Positions 26,300-35,022 of a DNA stretch of 64,000 nt are shown here, piece after piece (position 1 is the stretch's first letter; every line of letters begins with the position of its first letter). The stretch is from Pseudomonas sp. IAC-BECa141 (GTDB lineage Bacteria; Pseudomonadota; Gammaproteobacteria; Pseudomonadales; Pseudomonadaceae), in contig NZ_CP065410.1 in the NCBI RefSeq assembly GCF_020544405.1, positions 5,671,501-5,735,500 on the forward strand, given 5' to 3'. The notes below the pieces were generated by a model. It did not search any database, was not told where the DNA came from, and saw nothing but the letters and a program-made list of their open reading frames with translations. Position numbers and translations under genes: made by a program.

Positions 26300-26716
26300 A
26301 TGAACATCTGCGGTATCGAAATCAAAGGCAGTGAAGCGATCATCGCCGTGGCGTCCCTCGACGGTTCGGTGTTGAGCCATGTCGCTTTGAACACCAAGAA
26401 AATCGCTCTGGACGATGACGACGAGGCGGCCAACGTCAAACTGTTCGCCGCGCAGGTCGCATCGTTTGTGCGCGAGAACTCCATCGATCGCATCGCGATC
26501 AAGAAGCGCAGCAAAAAAGGCGAGTTTGCCGGTGGGCCGACCACGTTCAAGATCGAGGGTGTGTTTCAGTTGCTGGACGGTTGCGAGGTGACGCTGCTTT
26601 CGCCGCAGACGATCAATGCCCAGGCCAAGAAGCACAACTTTGAGCTGCCGGGCACGCTGAACAAGTATCAGCATGAAGCCTACAAAGCAGCGTGTTCGGC
26701 GCTATTGAAGAAGTAG
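26300..26716 (+). CDS. DUF3010 family protein
   Basis: A 138-residue soluble protein starting MNICGIEIKGSEAIIAV and ending YKAACSALLKK. The GIEIKGSEA and GPTTFKIEGVFQLL segments identify the DUF3010 family, with an RNase-H/RuvC-like fold by appearance. No function is known. It lies 32 bp after the antitoxin gene on the same strand, but family members occur without toxins, so a functional link is not implied. Confidence 0.8.
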   Translation: MNICGIEIKGSEAIIAVASLDGSVLSHVALNTKKIALDDDDEAANVKLFAAQVASFVRENSIDRIAIKKRSKKGEFAGGPTTFKIEGVFQLLDGCEVTLLSPQTINAQAKKHNFELPGTLNKYQHEAYKAACSALLKK

Positions 26717-26741
26717 GAATTTATCCAGCCAACACAAACCA

Positions 26742-26833
26742 CTGTGGGAGCGAGCTTGCTCGCGAAGAGGGAGTATCAGTCGACATATTTGTTGTATGAC
26801 CCGCCGCATTCGCGAGCAAGCTCGCTCCCACAG
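26742..26833. repeat. Paired REP element between DUF3010 and cdhR
   Basis: CTGTGGGAGCGAGCTTGCTC and the inverted GAGCAAGCTCGCTCCCACAG, separated by 45 bp. It lies between two converging genes and may serve as a transcription barrier. Confidence 0.9.
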
Positions 26834-26854
26834 GTTCTTTTTCTGGCCTCAAAA

Positions 26855-27799
26855 TCAAGCCTGAGCGGTACGCCGATCCTCTCTCGGACACCGGGCAAAC
26901 TTCGCCCGGTAGCTGCGGGTGAAGTACGACGGTGATTCAAACCCGCAGGCGATGCTGACTTCCAGCACGCTCATGTCGGTCTGGCGCAACAGCTGCCGGG
27001 CCTTTTCCAGCCGCAAGCGCAGATAGAAATTGCTCGGTGTGTCGTTCAGGTGCAGGCGGAACAACCGCTCCAGTTGCCGCCGCGTCACCTTGATCGATTC
27101 CGCCAGCTCGAGGGTGGTCAGCGGCGGTTCGCTGTGCTGCTCCATCTCGCCAATCACATGCACCAGCTTCTTGTTGCTGATGCCGTAGCGCGTGGCGACT
27201 TCCATGCGCTGGTGGTCCTTGCGCGGACGAATCCTTCCCAATACAAACTGCTCGCTGACCTGGATCGCCAGTTGCGGGCCGTGGGCCTGGGCGATCAGGT
27301 CGAGCATCAGGTCGATGGACGCGGTGCCGCCGGCAGACGTGATGCGCCGACGGTCGATCTCGAACAGCTCCTGGGTGACGCTGAGCTGTGGATAAGATTC
27401 CTTGAAGGCGTCGATGGCTTCCCAGTGCAGGGTCAGGCGATGACCATCGAGCAGGCCTGCTTCGGCGAGGACGAAGCTGCCGGTGTCGATCGCGCCGAGG
27501 GTTACGCCTTCGTTGTCCAGCCGTCGCAGCCAGTGTTCCAGCGCCGGAGTGGCAAATTTCAACGGCTCGAACCCGGCGACCACCAGCAGCGTCGCCCCTT
27601 TCTTCAGGGGCTCCAGCGCCGCATCGGCGTTGACCGACATCCCGTTGCTCGCCAGCACCGCTCCGCCATCGGCGCTCAAGACGTGCCAGCGGTACAGCTC
27701 ACCGCGAAAGCGGTTGGCCACCCGAAGCGGTTCGATCGCAGAGATGAAACCGATGGCCGAAAAACCCGGCATCAACAAAAAGTAGAAATCCTGGGACAT
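26855..27799 (-). CDS. cdhR: Carnitine catabolism regulator CdhR
   Basis: A 314-residue GATase1-AraC regulator. Residues 1-190 are a DJ-1/PfpI-like sensor domain (FLLMPGFSAIGFISAIEPLRVANR). The C-terminal AraC domain has two helix-turn-helix units (TLELAESIKVTRRQLERLF and VLEVSIACGFESPSYFTRSYR). It is divergent from the carnitine genes it should activate, as in P. aeruginosa. MSQDFYF at 27799 was preferred to MRTMSQ three codons upstream. It also carries a single DnaA-box-like TGTGGATAA at 27387. Confidence 0.92.
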   Translation of the reverse strand: MSQDFYFLLMPGFSAIGFISAIEPLRVANRFRGELYRWHVLSADGGAVLASNGMSVNADAALEPLKKGATLLVVAGFEPLKFATPALEHWLRRLDNEGVTLGAIDTGSFVLAEAGLLDGHRLTLHWEAIDAFKESYPQLSVTQELFEIDRRRITSAGGTASIDLMLDLIAQAHGPQLAIQVSEQFVLGRIRPRKDHQRMEVATRYGISNKKLVHVIGEMEQHSEPPLTTLELAESIKVTRRQLERLFRLHLNDTPSNFYLRLRLEKARQLLRQTDMSVLEVSIACGFESPSYFTRSYRAKFARCPREDRRTAQA

Positions 27800-27869
27800 G
27801 GTGCGCACTCGGTCAGCGGGTAGCGTGCAACGTTGATACGCCAGTTGTCGGCGGCATTCAAGAGCACAG

Positions 27870-27903
27870 GTCGCTACAGTGCAAGAGCCAGTCGCCGCAG
27901 TGC
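27870..27903. promoter_or_regulatory. Candidate CdhR operator between cdhR and caiX
   Basis: Direct repeats GTCGCTACAGTGC (27870) and GTCGCCGCAGTGC (27891) are 21 bp apart. Read on the other strand each holds a GCGAC core, like the putative GbdR half-sites. Spacing and position suit an AraC-type dimer activating caiX. Confidence 0.6.
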
Positions 27904-27991
27904 GTTTTCACAGGGGCATTGCTGCGTAACTTGGCATCACCGGCGCGACAGACGCCGGGATCCACAATAACGACCTGCCGAGGAACCCGAC

Positions 27992-28936
27992 ATGAAACGA
28001 CTGATCAGCAGCTGTGTTCTCGCACTCAGCGGTACCGCGTTTTTAAGCGCCAGTGTCATGGCGGCCGATTCCGCATCGTGTCAGAACGTGCGCATGGGCG
28101 TGGTGAACTGGACCGACGTGATCGCCACCAGCGCCATGGCCCAGGTTCTGCTCGACGGACTCGGCTACAGCACCAAACAGACCAGCGCCTCTCAGCAAAT
28201 CGTTTTCGCCGGCATCCGCGACCAGCGTCTGGATCTGTTCCTCGGCTACTGGAACCCGCTGATGACCCAGACCATCACCCCGTTCGTCGACGCCAACCAG
28301 GTCAAGGTGCTTGAAGCACCGAGCCTCAAGGACGCCCGCGCCACCCTCGCCGTGCCGACTTATCTGGCGGACAAGGGCCTGAAAACCTTCGCCGACATCG
28401 CCAGGTTTGAAAAGGAACTGGGCGGCAAGATCTACGGCATCGAGCCAGGCTCGGGCGCCAACACCCAGATCAAGGCGATGATTGCGAAGAACCAGTTCGG
28501 CCTCGGCAAGTTCCAGCTCGTGGAATCCAGCGAGGCCGGCATGCTCGCCGCCGTCGATCGCGCGGTGCGCCGCAAGGAAGCCGTGGTGTTCTTCGGCTGG
28601 GCGCCGCACCCGATGAACGTCAACGTGCAGATGACTTATCTGACCGGCAGCGAAGACGCCCTCGGCCCGAACGAAGGCATGGCCACCGTGTGGACCGTCA
28701 CCGCGCCGAAATACGCCGAACAATGCCCGAACGTCAGTCGCCTGCTGAGCAACCTGACGTTCACCGCCGAAGACGAGAGCCGGATGATGCAGCCGCTGCT
28801 CGATCACAAGGACGCTTTCGAATCGGCCAGGCAATGGCTCAAGGATCACCCGCAGGACAAACAGCGCTGGCTCGAAGGCGTCACCACGTTCGATGGCAAA
28901 CCGGCGGCTGAAAACCTCCAGCTCACCAGCAAATAA
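27992..28936 (+). CDS. caiX: Carnitine-binding periplasmic protein CaiX
   Basis: A 314-residue solute-binding protein of the OpuAC/choline-betaine class. A signal peptide (MKRLISSCVLALSGTAFLSA, cleaved near VMAADS) precedes the binding domain, with VVNWTDVIATSAM, GYWNPLMTQ, GIEPGSGAN and FFGWAPHPMNV. These hold aromatic residues that cage trimethylammonium groups. It is an orphan binding protein, the first gene of the carnitine cluster, and shares the CbcWV permease/ATPase by analogy with P. aeruginosa. It is a paralogue of CbcX in this window. Confidence 0.92.
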   Translation: MKRLISSCVLALSGTAFLSASVMAADSASCQNVRMGVVNWTDVIATSAMAQVLLDGLGYSTKQTSASQQIVFAGIRDQRLDLFLGYWNPLMTQTITPFVDANQVKVLEAPSLKDARATLAVPTYLADKGLKTFADIARFEKELGGKIYGIEPGSGANTQIKAMIAKNQFGLGKFQLVESSEAGMLAAVDRAVRRKEAVVFFGWAPHPMNVNVQMTYLTGSEDALGPNEGMATVWTVTAPKYAEQCPNVSRLLSNLTFTAEDESRMMQPLLDHKDAFESARQWLKDHPQDKQRWLEGVTTFDGKPAAENLQLTSK

Positions 28937-29011
28937 ATCGCAACGAAAGAACCACTTCGCAGCCCGCCACGGGCTGCGAACAGACCCATCACGCCTGAAG
29001 GAAAACGCACC

Positions 29012-29899
29012 ATGAACCACGACGTCATCATCACCTGCGCACTCACCGGTGCTGGCGACACGACCGCCAAAAGCCCTCACGTGCCGGTCACTCCAAAGCA
29101 AATCGCCGCCGCCGCAGTAGAAGCGGCCAAGGCCGGCGCCACCGTCGTGCACTGCCACGTCCGCGACCCGCAGACCGGCAAGTTCAGCCGTGACGTGGCG
29201 CTGTACCGCGAAGTCATGGAGCGCATCCGCGAAGCCGACGTCGACATCATCGTCAACCTCACCGCCGGCATGGGCGGCGACCTGGAAATCGGCCCGGGCG
29301 AGCGCCCGATGGAGTTCGGTCCGAACACCGATCTGGTCGGCCCGCTGACCCGCCTGGCCCACGTCGAAGAACTGCTGCCGGAAATCTGCACCCTGGATTG
29401 CGGCACCCTGAACTTCGGCGACGGCGACACCATTTACGTCTCCACCCCGGCCCAACTGCGCGCCGGTGCCAAACGCATCACCGAGCTGGGCGTGAAGGCC
29501 GAGCTTGAGATTTTCGACACCGGTCACCTGTGGTTCGCCAAACAGATGATCAAGGAAGGCCTGCTCGACAACCCGTTGTTCCAGCTGTGCCTGGGCATCC
29601 CGTGGGGCGCGCCGGCCGACACCACCACCATGAAAGCCATGGTCGACAACCTGCCCGCCGACGCTGTGTGGGCCGGGTTCGGCATCGGTCGGATGCAGAT
29701 GCCGATGGCCGCGCAAGCGGTGCTGCTCGGCGGCAACGTGCGGGTCGGTCTGGAGGACAACCTGTGGCTGGACAAAGGCGTGCTGGCGACCAACGGCCAA
29801 CTGGTCGAACGCGCCACCGAGATCCTCAGCCGCCTCGGCGCCCGGGTGCTGACCCCGGCAGAAGGTCGCAAGAAAATGGGCCTGACCCAGCGCGGCTGA
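29012..29899 (+). CDS. cdhC: 3-Dehydrocarnitine cleavage enzyme (BKACE family, DUF849)
   Basis: A 295-residue beta-keto-acid cleavage enzyme. With acetyl-CoA it should cleave 3-dehydrocarnitine to acetoacetate and betainyl-CoA. The zinc ligands H47 and H49 are in VVHCHVRD, the [11 protein letters not shown] opening and NLTAGMGGD loop are typical, and [25 protein letters not shown] closes the barrel. It lies between caiX and cdhA in the carnitine operon. Start ATG at 29012 follows GAAGGAAAAC. Confidence 0.92.
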   Translation: MNHDVIITCALTGAGDTTAKSPHVPVTPKQIAAAAVEAAKAGATVVHCHVRDPQTGKFSRDVALYREVMERIREADVDIIVNLTAGMGGDLEIGPGERPMEFGPNTDLVGPLTRLAHVEELLPEICTLDCGTLNFGDGDTIYVSTPAQLRAGAKRITELGVKAELEIFDTGHLWFAKQMIKEGLLDNPLFQLCLGIPWGAPADTTTMKAMVDNLPADAVWAGFGIGRMQMPMAAQAVLLGGNVRVGLEDNLWLDKGVLATNGQLVERATEILSRLGARVLTPAEGRKKMGLTQRG

Positions 29900-29916
29900 C
29901 GGCCACACATCAAACC

Positions 29917-30010
29917 CTGTGGGAGCGAGCCTGCGCGCGAAGAGGCCGGTACATCCGAAGCATCTTCATCAGCAGTGTCGCCGCATTCGCGAGCAAGCTC
30001 GCTCCCACAG
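29917..30010. repeat. Paired REP element between cdhC and cdhA
   Basis: CTGTGGGAGCGAGCCTGCGC at the left and inverted GCGAGCAAGCTCGCTCCCAC at the right. It lies inside the carnitine operon, so readthrough or differential mRNA stability is possible. Confidence 0.9.
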
Positions 30011-30040
30011 GGAATCACCGATTTTTCCTAGGAAATCACC

Positions 30041-31006
30041 ATGAGCTTTATTACCGAAATCAAAACCTTCGCAGCACTGGGCAGCGGCGTCATCGGCAGC
30101 GGCTGGGTCGCCCGCGCCCTCGCCCACGGCCTCGACGTGGTGGCCTGGGACCCGGCGCCGGGTGCCGAAGCGGCGCTGCGCAAACGCGTAGCCAACGCCT
30201 GGGGCGCGCTGGAGAAAAACGGCTTGGCGCCGGGCGCTTCGCAGGATCGCCTGCGCTTTGTGGCGACCATCGAAGAGTGCGTGCGCGATGCGGACTTCAT
30301 CCAGGAAAGCGCCCCGGAACGCCTCGAACTGAAACTGGATTTGCACAGCAAAATCAGTGCGGCGGCCAAGCCGAACGCCCTGATCGGCTCCAGCACTTCG
30401 GGCCTGTTGCCGAGCGAGTTCTACGAGAGCTCGACCCACCCGGAACGCTGCGTGGTCGGTCACCCGTTCAACCCGGTTTACCTGCTGCCACTGGTGGAAG
30501 TGGTCGGCGGCAAGAACACTGCGCCGCAAGCCGTTCAAGCGGCGATGAAAGTCTACGAATCCCTCGGCATGCGCCCATTGCATGTGCGCAAGGAAGTGCC
30601 GGGCTTCATCGCCGACCGCCTGCTCGAAGCGCTGTGGCGCGAAGCACTGCATCTGGTCAACGACGGTGTGGCGACCACCGGTGAAATCGACGATGCGATC
30701 CGCTTTGGCGCCGGTCTGCGCTGGTCGTTCATGGGCACGTTCCTGACTTACACCCTGGCCGGTGGCGATGCCGGCATGCGCCATTTCATGTCGCAGTTCG
30801 GCCCGGCGTTGCAGCTGCCGTGGACGTACCTGCCGGCACCGGAATTGACCGACAAGTTGATCGACGATGTGGTGGATGGCACCAGCGATCAGCTGGGCCG
30901 GCACAGTATTTCGGCGCTGGAGCGCTATCGTGATGATTGCTTGCTGGCGGTGCTTGAGGCGGTGAAGACCACCAAAGAAAAGCACGGGATGAGTTTCAGC
31001 GAGTAA
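30041..31006 (+). CDS. cdhA: L-Carnitine dehydrogenase
   Basis: A 321-residue NAD-dependent dehydrogenase that oxidises carnitine to 3-dehydrocarnitine. It is of the 3-hydroxyacyl-CoA dehydrogenase family: GSGVIGSG at 14-21 binds [24 protein letters not shown] and [20 protein letters not shown] hold the catalytic region. The C-terminal helical domain shapes the active site (AGLRWSFMG). The start has AGGAAATCACC before it. Its neighbours CdhC and CdhB carry out the next steps. Confidence 0.94.
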   Translation: MSFITEIKTFAALGSGVIGSGWVARALAHGLDVVAWDPAPGAEAALRKRVANAWGALEKNGLAPGASQDRLRFVATIEECVRDADFIQESAPERLELKLDLHSKISAAAKPNALIGSSTSGLLPSEFYESSTHPERCVVGHPFNPVYLLPLVEVVGGKNTAPQAVQAAMKVYESLGMRPLHVRKEVPGFIADRLLEALWREALHLVNDGVATTGEIDDAIRFGAGLRWSFMGTFLTYTLAGGDAGMRHFMSQFGPALQLPWTYLPAPELTDKLIDDVVDGTSDQLGRHSISALERYRDDCLLAVLEAVKTTKEKHGMSFSE

Positions 31007-31031
31007 TCCTTGCGCCAGCAATTCCGGCCTC

Positions 31032-31096
31032 TTCGCGAGCAAGCTCGCTCCCACAGGGGACTGCATTCAACTGTGGGAGCGAGCTTGCTCGCGAAG
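31032..31096. repeat. Inverted REP pair between cdhA and cdhB
   Basis: TTCGCGAGCAAGCTCGCTCC and CTGTGGGAGCGAGCTTGCTC arranged back to back, the opposite orientation to the other REP pairs in the window. Confidence 0.9.
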
Positions 31097-31134
31097 ACGG
31101 CAACCCAGACAACATCAATGTCGGAACAGATGCC

Positions 31135-31611
31135 ATGCCAACCCTCACCACCTACCAAACCAGAATCATCCCCGACTGGGTCGACTACAACGGCCATCTG
31201 CGCGACGCCTTCTATCTGCTGATCTTCAGCTACGCCACCGACGCCCTGATGGATCGCCTCGGCATGGATAGCAACAACCGTGAGGCCAGCGGTCATTCGC
31301 TGTTCACCCTCGAACTGCACCTCAACTATCTGCACGAAGTGAAGCTCGACGCCGAAGTCGAAGTGCGCACGCAGATCATCGGCCACGACCAGAAACGCCT
31401 GCACCTCTATCACAGCCTGCACCTGGCCGGCGGTGACCAGGAACTGGCCGGCAACGAACAGATGCTGCTGCACGTCGACCTCGCCGGCCCGCGTTCCGCA
31501 CCGTTTACCCCGGACACCCTGGGCCGTCTGCAAGCCATCGTCGCCGAGCAGGCCGACCTGCCCGCCCCTGCTTACATCGGCCGGGTCATCGCCCTGCCCC
31601 CGGCCCGGTAA
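31135..31611 (+). CDS. cdhB: Betainyl-CoA thioesterase
   Basis: A 158-residue hot-dog-fold thioesterase. The 4-hydroxybenzoyl-CoA thioesterase-like motif is DWVDYNGHLRDAFY, with D17 and H21. It should release glycine betaine and CoA from betainyl-CoA, the last step of carnitine conversion. It follows cdhA after a REP pair; the start lies at the ATG of GATGCCATG. Cytoplasmic. Confidence 0.88.
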   Translation: MPTLTTYQTRIIPDWVDYNGHLRDAFYLLIFSYATDALMDRLGMDSNNREASGHSLFTLELHLNYLHEVKLDAEVEVRTQIIGHDQKRLHLYHSLHLAGGDQELAGNEQMLLHVDLAGPRSAPFTPDTLGRLQAIVAEQADLPAPAYIGRVIALPPAR

Positions 31612-31635
31612 ATCCATCCATCGCAAGGAGCCGCC

Positions 31636-32799
31636 ATGCAAACCGCCGTCGCAGTTGCCGATTTCCGTACTTATCCGTTGATCAGCGCGCTGAACGGCGT
31701 GCAGACCCTGGCGGATCGCGTCCTGATTGAATGGGCCGACGGGCGTGTCAGCCCGTTCCACCACGTGTGGCTGCGGGACAACTGTCCGTGTCCGCACTGC
31801 GTCTACAGCGTCACCCGCGAGCAGGTGTTCGAGATTGTCGACGCAGCGCCGGATCTATCGCCCTCCGCTGCGCATATCGACACCGATGGCTGCCTGCGCA
31901 TCGACTGGCAGGACGGCCACCTCAGCCGCTTCGATGCGGGTTGGCTGCGGGCCCACGCCTACGACGACGAATCCCGCTCCGAACGCCTCGCCGCCAAGCC
32001 GAAACCCTTCCTGTGGCGCAGCGATTTGCAGCTGCCGGTGTTCGACTATTCAGCCCTGATGCACGACAACGCCGCACTGCTGCAATGGTTGCTGGCGGTA
32101 CGCGACATCGGTCTGACCCAGGTGCGCGGCGTACCCACCGAGCCCGGTTCGCTGAAGCTGATCGCCCAGCGCATTTCATTCATCCGCGAGAGCAACTTCG
32201 GCGTGCTGTTCAACGTTCAATCCAAGGCCGATGCCGACAGCAATGCCTACACCGCTTTCAACCTGCCATTGCACACGGATCTGCCGACTCGCGAGCTGCA
32301 ACCGGGGCTGCAATTTCTGCATTGTCTGGTGAACGATGCCGAGGGTGGCGAGAGTATTTTTGTCGACGGTTTTGCGATTGCCGAAGCGCTGCGTCAGGAA
32401 GATCCCACGTCGTTTCAGGCGCTGTGCGAAATCCCGGTAGAGTTTCGCAACAAGGACCGCCACAGTGATTATCGCTGCCTCGCCCCGATCATCGCTCTGG
32501 ATGCCTTGGGCCGGGTCGCAGAAATCCGCATGGCCAACTTTCTGCGCGGCGCGTTCGACACGTCCGTGGAACAGATGCCGCTGCTGTATCGCGCTTACCG
32601 ACGCTTCATCGCCATGACCCGCGAGCCGCGCTTCCGGGTGATGCAGCGACTCAACCCGGGCGAGCTGTGGTGCTTCGACAACCGCCGCACCTTGCATGCA
32701 CGCAATGCCTTCGACCCGTCCACCGGGGCCCGGCATTTTCAGGGCTGCTATATCGACCGGGACGAATTGCTGTCGCGGATTCTGGTGTTGCAGCGCTAG
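31636..32799 (+). CDS. Gamma-butyrobetaine hydroxylase (2-oxoglutarate, Fe(II) dioxygenase)
   Basis: A 387-residue enzyme that hydroxylates gamma-butyrobetaine to L-carnitine. The N-terminal DUF971-type zinc domain has C50, C52, C55 in DNCPCPHC and a later histidine in LRAHAYD. The C-terminal TauD/BBOX domain has the iron HxD in LPLHTDLPTRE and a distal histidine in RRTLHARNAF. It is 24 bp after cdhB with an AAGGAG Shine-Dalgarno, so it is part of the carnitine operon and lets the cell enter from gamma-butyrobetaine. The alternative, trimethyllysine dioxygenase, is less likely given the context. Confidence 0.87.
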   Translation: MQTAVAVADFRTYPLISALNGVQTLADRVLIEWADGRVSPFHHVWLRDNCPCPHCVYSVTREQVFEIVDAAPDLSPSAAHIDTDGCLRIDWQDGHLSRFDAGWLRAHAYDDESRSERLAAKPKPFLWRSDLQLPVFDYSALMHDNAALLQWLLAVRDIGLTQVRGVPTEPGSLKLIAQRISFIRESNFGVLFNVQSKADADSNAYTAFNLPLHTDLPTRELQPGLQFLHCLVNDAEGGESIFVDGFAIAEALRQEDPTSFQALCEIPVEFRNKDRHSDYRCLAPIIALDALGRVAEIRMANFLRGAFDTSVEQMPLLYRAYRRFIAMTREPRFRVMQRLNPGELWCFDNRRTLHARNAFDPSTGARHFQGCYIDRDELLSRILVLQR

Positions 32800-32823
32800 C
32801 CCGCGTCAGCCTTATTCGCAGAC

Positions 32824-32861
32824 AAAAAAAGCCCCGATGCAAGCCGTGACAGGATCGGGGC
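32824..32861 (-). terminator. Intrinsic terminator pointing to the - strand, with no - strand gene upstream
   Basis: On the - strand GCCCCGAT...ATCGGGGC (inverted repeat at 32831-32838 / 32854-32861) is followed by seven T (32824-32830). Nothing coding reads into it from 33072 down, so it may end an antisense or small RNA. Confidence 0.75.
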
Positions 32862-33072
32862 GAGGGTACTGTTGAGGAGCTGCCATACCGAGGGTGACCA
32901 AACCTTCGTGAAGCGAGCTGAGGCCAGTGTGCCCACTCCCCTGGCCGGCAAGTTAGCCGAAAACGACCTGTTCATAGCCGTCGCGGCCACTGCGACAAAT
33001 CGCCCTTGCCGTGCCTGGGCATGCCTACCAGAATCGAGCCACGACCTCCGTTGCCAAAGAAGGATTCGCGTC

Positions 33073-33333
33073 ATGATGTATGCCGATTTGATCGATCAGG
33101 AAGACCTGTTGGGCCAGCTCAAGTCGTTGGGATTCGAAGTACCGTCGGGCTCCACTGCCCAGCAGGCCTGTGAATGCGCGGTGCGGGGGCTGGACGATGT
33201 GCGGGCCAACACGCTGCGCACCATGGTCAAGCAGATGTACACCAGCAGCGCGAGCATTCAGCCGATCGTGCGCGAAGCCATCGACAAGCAGTTGCTGCCG
33301 GCACTGGCGCAGTACCAGCAAACCCGCGCCTGA
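33073..33333 (+). CDS. Small hypothetical protein (86 aa)
   Basis: An 86-residue, mostly helical, soluble protein starting MMYADLIDQEDLLGQLKSLGFEVPSG. No family recognised. It has two cysteines (ACECAV) and no signal peptide or membrane segment. Two consecutive ATG codons at 33073 and 33076 follow GAAGGATTCGCGTC. It lies between the gamma-butyrobetaine hydroxylase and gbdR. A small hypothetical gene occupies the same relative position in other Pseudomonas betaine loci, but a link is only positional. Confidence 0.65.
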   Translation: MMYADLIDQEDLLGQLKSLGFEVPSGSTAQQACECAVRGLDDVRANTLRTMVKQMYTSSASIQPIVREAIDKQLLPALAQYQQTRA

Positions 33334-33342
33334 CAACCCCTC

Positions 33343-33432
33343 ATCGCTGGCAAGCCAGCTACCACAGGATTTGTGCCGGACACAGTTAAAGTGTTCAGCA
33401 CAAATCAGTGTGGGAGCTGGCTTGCCAGCGAT
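33343..33432. repeat. Paired REP-like element downstream of gbdR
   Basis: TCGCTGGCAAGCCAGCTACCAC and inverted GTGGGAGCTGGCTTGCCAGC, a variant of the GTGGGAGC family with GCTGGC arms. A nested GTGCCGGACAC-type stem lies between. Located between converging genes. Confidence 0.85.
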
Positions 33433-33448
33433 TGAACGATGACTCGAT

Positions 33449-34552
33449 TCAGAGCCTTACGCTGGCGAAAGTGGACTCGTTGCGTGCCTGACTGAGCGCC
33501 GACATCGGCCCGGACAGCGGCGACATCACGATGGCCTGCGGCAGCGGCATCATCGCCACCTGCTGGGTGGTGTTGGAGCCGACGCGCTCGTCGCGCGGCG
33601 GAATGCCGAAGTACTCGCGGTAGCACTTGGAAAAGTGCGGCGTCGACACAAAGCCGCAGACCGACGCCACTTCGATGATCGACATCGGCGTCTGCTTGAG
33701 CAGTTGCCGCGCGCGGATCAGCCGCAGCTTGAGGTAGTAGCGCGACGGCGAGCAGTGCAGGTATTTCTGGAACAGGCGCTCAAGCTGACGACGGGACACG
33801 GCGACGTACACCGCCAGTTCGTCGAGGTCGATCGGCTCTTCCAGGTTGGCTTCCATCAGCGCAACGATTTCCTGCAGTTTCGGCTGGTTGGTGCCGAGCA
33901 TGTGCTTGAGCGGCACGCGCTGGTGATCCTGCTCGTTGCGGATGCGTTCGTAGACGAACATCTCGGAGATCGCGGCTGACAGCTCACGACCGTGATCGCG
34001 GCTGATCAGGTGCAGCATCATGTCCAGCGGCGCGGTGCCGCCGGAGCTGGTGAAACGGTTGCGGTCGAGGGTGAACAGGCGGGTGCTCATCGCAACGCGC
34101 GGGAAAGCTTCCTGCATCGCCGCCAGACATTCCCAGTGCACGCTGCAATCGAAACCGTCGAGCAGACCGGCGCAGGCCAGGGCCCAGCTGCCGGTGCACA
34201 CGGCGCCGAGGCGGCGCGACTGACGCGCCTGGCTTTGCAGCCACGACACGTGTTCGCGGGTAACGGTGCGCTGAATGCCGATCCCGCCGCACACGATGAT
34301 GGTGTCGAGGGCCGGAGCTTTGTGCATGGAGGCGTCGGGGGTGATCTGCAGACCGTCACTGGCCCAGACCTGGCCACCGTCGACGGTGAGGGTGGTCCAG
34401 CGATACAGCTCCCGACCGGACAACTGGTTGGCCATGCGCAGTGGTTCGACTGCGGAAGCCAGGGAAATCAGCGTGAAATTGTCCAGCAGCAGAAAGCCGA
34501 TGGATTGAGGCGCACGGTTCTGGGGTTGAGCCCCGGAGTTGAACGACGTCAT
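33449..34552 (-). CDS. gbdR: Glycine betaine/dimethylglycine-responsive regulator GbdR
   Basis: A 367-residue GATase1-AraC activator. The N-terminal DJ-1-like sensor has FLLLDNFTLISLASAVEPL, CGGIGIQ and GAVCTGSWALACAGLLDG. The C-terminal AraC domain carries the two helix-turn-helix units (LDELAVYVAVSRRQLERLF and IIEVASVCGFVSTPHFSKCYR), and a further 50-residue tail is rich in Q, P and M. In Pseudomonas it senses glycine betaine and dimethylglycine and activates gbcAB, dgc and cbc genes. Candidate CGAC-core direct repeats upstream of those genes in this window are listed separately. Confidence 0.95.
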   Translation of the reverse strand: MTSFNSGAQPQNRAPQSIGFLLLDNFTLISLASAVEPLRMANQLSGRELYRWTTLTVDGGQVWASDGLQITPDASMHKAPALDTIIVCGGIGIQRTVTREHVSWLQSQARQSRRLGAVCTGSWALACAGLLDGFDCSVHWECLAAMQEAFPRVAMSTRLFTLDRNRFTSSGGTAPLDMMLHLISRDHGRELSAAISEMFVYERIRNEQDHQRVPLKHMLGTNQPKLQEIVALMEANLEEPIDLDELAVYVAVSRRQLERLFQKYLHCSPSRYYLKLRLIRARQLLKQTPMSIIEVASVCGFVSTPHFSKCYREYFGIPPRDERVGSNTTQQVAMMPLPQAIVMSPLSGPMSALSQARNESTFASVRL

Positions 34553-34837
34553 CGCGGTATCTCCTCACACAAAGCGGGTGATGGCCTCAGGCGGAGGCTC
34601 TTGTTATTGCCATCGTTCTCTTGCGTGAGACGGGCTTTGTTATGACAGAGCAATTGCCATGCCTAAATTTGAATGGCTGTTCAATAACTCCTGAAAACGA
34701 CGTCGCGACGCGTCTATACAAGCGCTCCAACGAAGGGTAATTCGAAGTGCCATCAGCGGCCGCGAATGCCCTGCTCCGAAGCGTGTGAGCAAATCGGTAG
34801 CACTTGTGGGAACTGGCCTGCGCACGATTGTCCTACA

Positions 34838-34942
34838 GTGTCACCGCAGGCACAGGTGACGGACGGTAGCGCCTTCGAATCAGGCGCTGGAGGTGGGAAA
34901 GACGCTTATCTGATAACGACGCGCCAAAAGGTGGCGCGTTTT
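34838..34942 (+). ncRNA. Candidate small structured RNA between gbdR and sdaB
   Basis: Three stems follow each other on the + strand: GTCACC/GGTGAC (34840-34860), AGCGCC/GGCGCT (34868-34888), then a terminator ACGCGCCA/TGGCGCGT (34919-34939) with TTTTG. No open frame fits and both flanking genes are on the - strand. The 5' end is not located; TATACA at about 34714 could be a promoter -10. A conserved small RNA is the likely reading; I do not recognise the family. Confidence 0.5.
34919..34942 (+). terminator. Intrinsic terminator on + strand between gbdR and sdaB
   Basis: ACGCGCCA-AAAGG-TGGCGCGT followed by TTT. It cannot serve gbdR or sdaB, which are on the opposite strand, and so implies a + strand transcript. 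Confidence 0.75.
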
Positions 34943-35022
34943 GATTCCGGTGTGCACTTAACGCGCAGTTTTGACTGGTCCGGCCTCATCGCTGGCAAGC
35001 CAGCGATTGGGGCGACCAGGTA

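Noticed and set aside
28043..29908. A 621-codon open frame on the - strand over caiX and cdhC
   Set aside because: It spans two well-identified + strand genes and their gap and shows only shadow-like composition.
32796..33074. A 92-codon - strand frame in the gap before the small hypothetical gene
   Set aside because: It runs through the intrinsic terminator at 32824 and has no recognisable start signal or family similarity.
34820..34945. Glycine riboswitch upstream of sdaB
   Set aside because: The stems are on the strand opposite to sdaB and lie downstream of its 3' end; the conserved glycine-aptamer core sequence is not seen.
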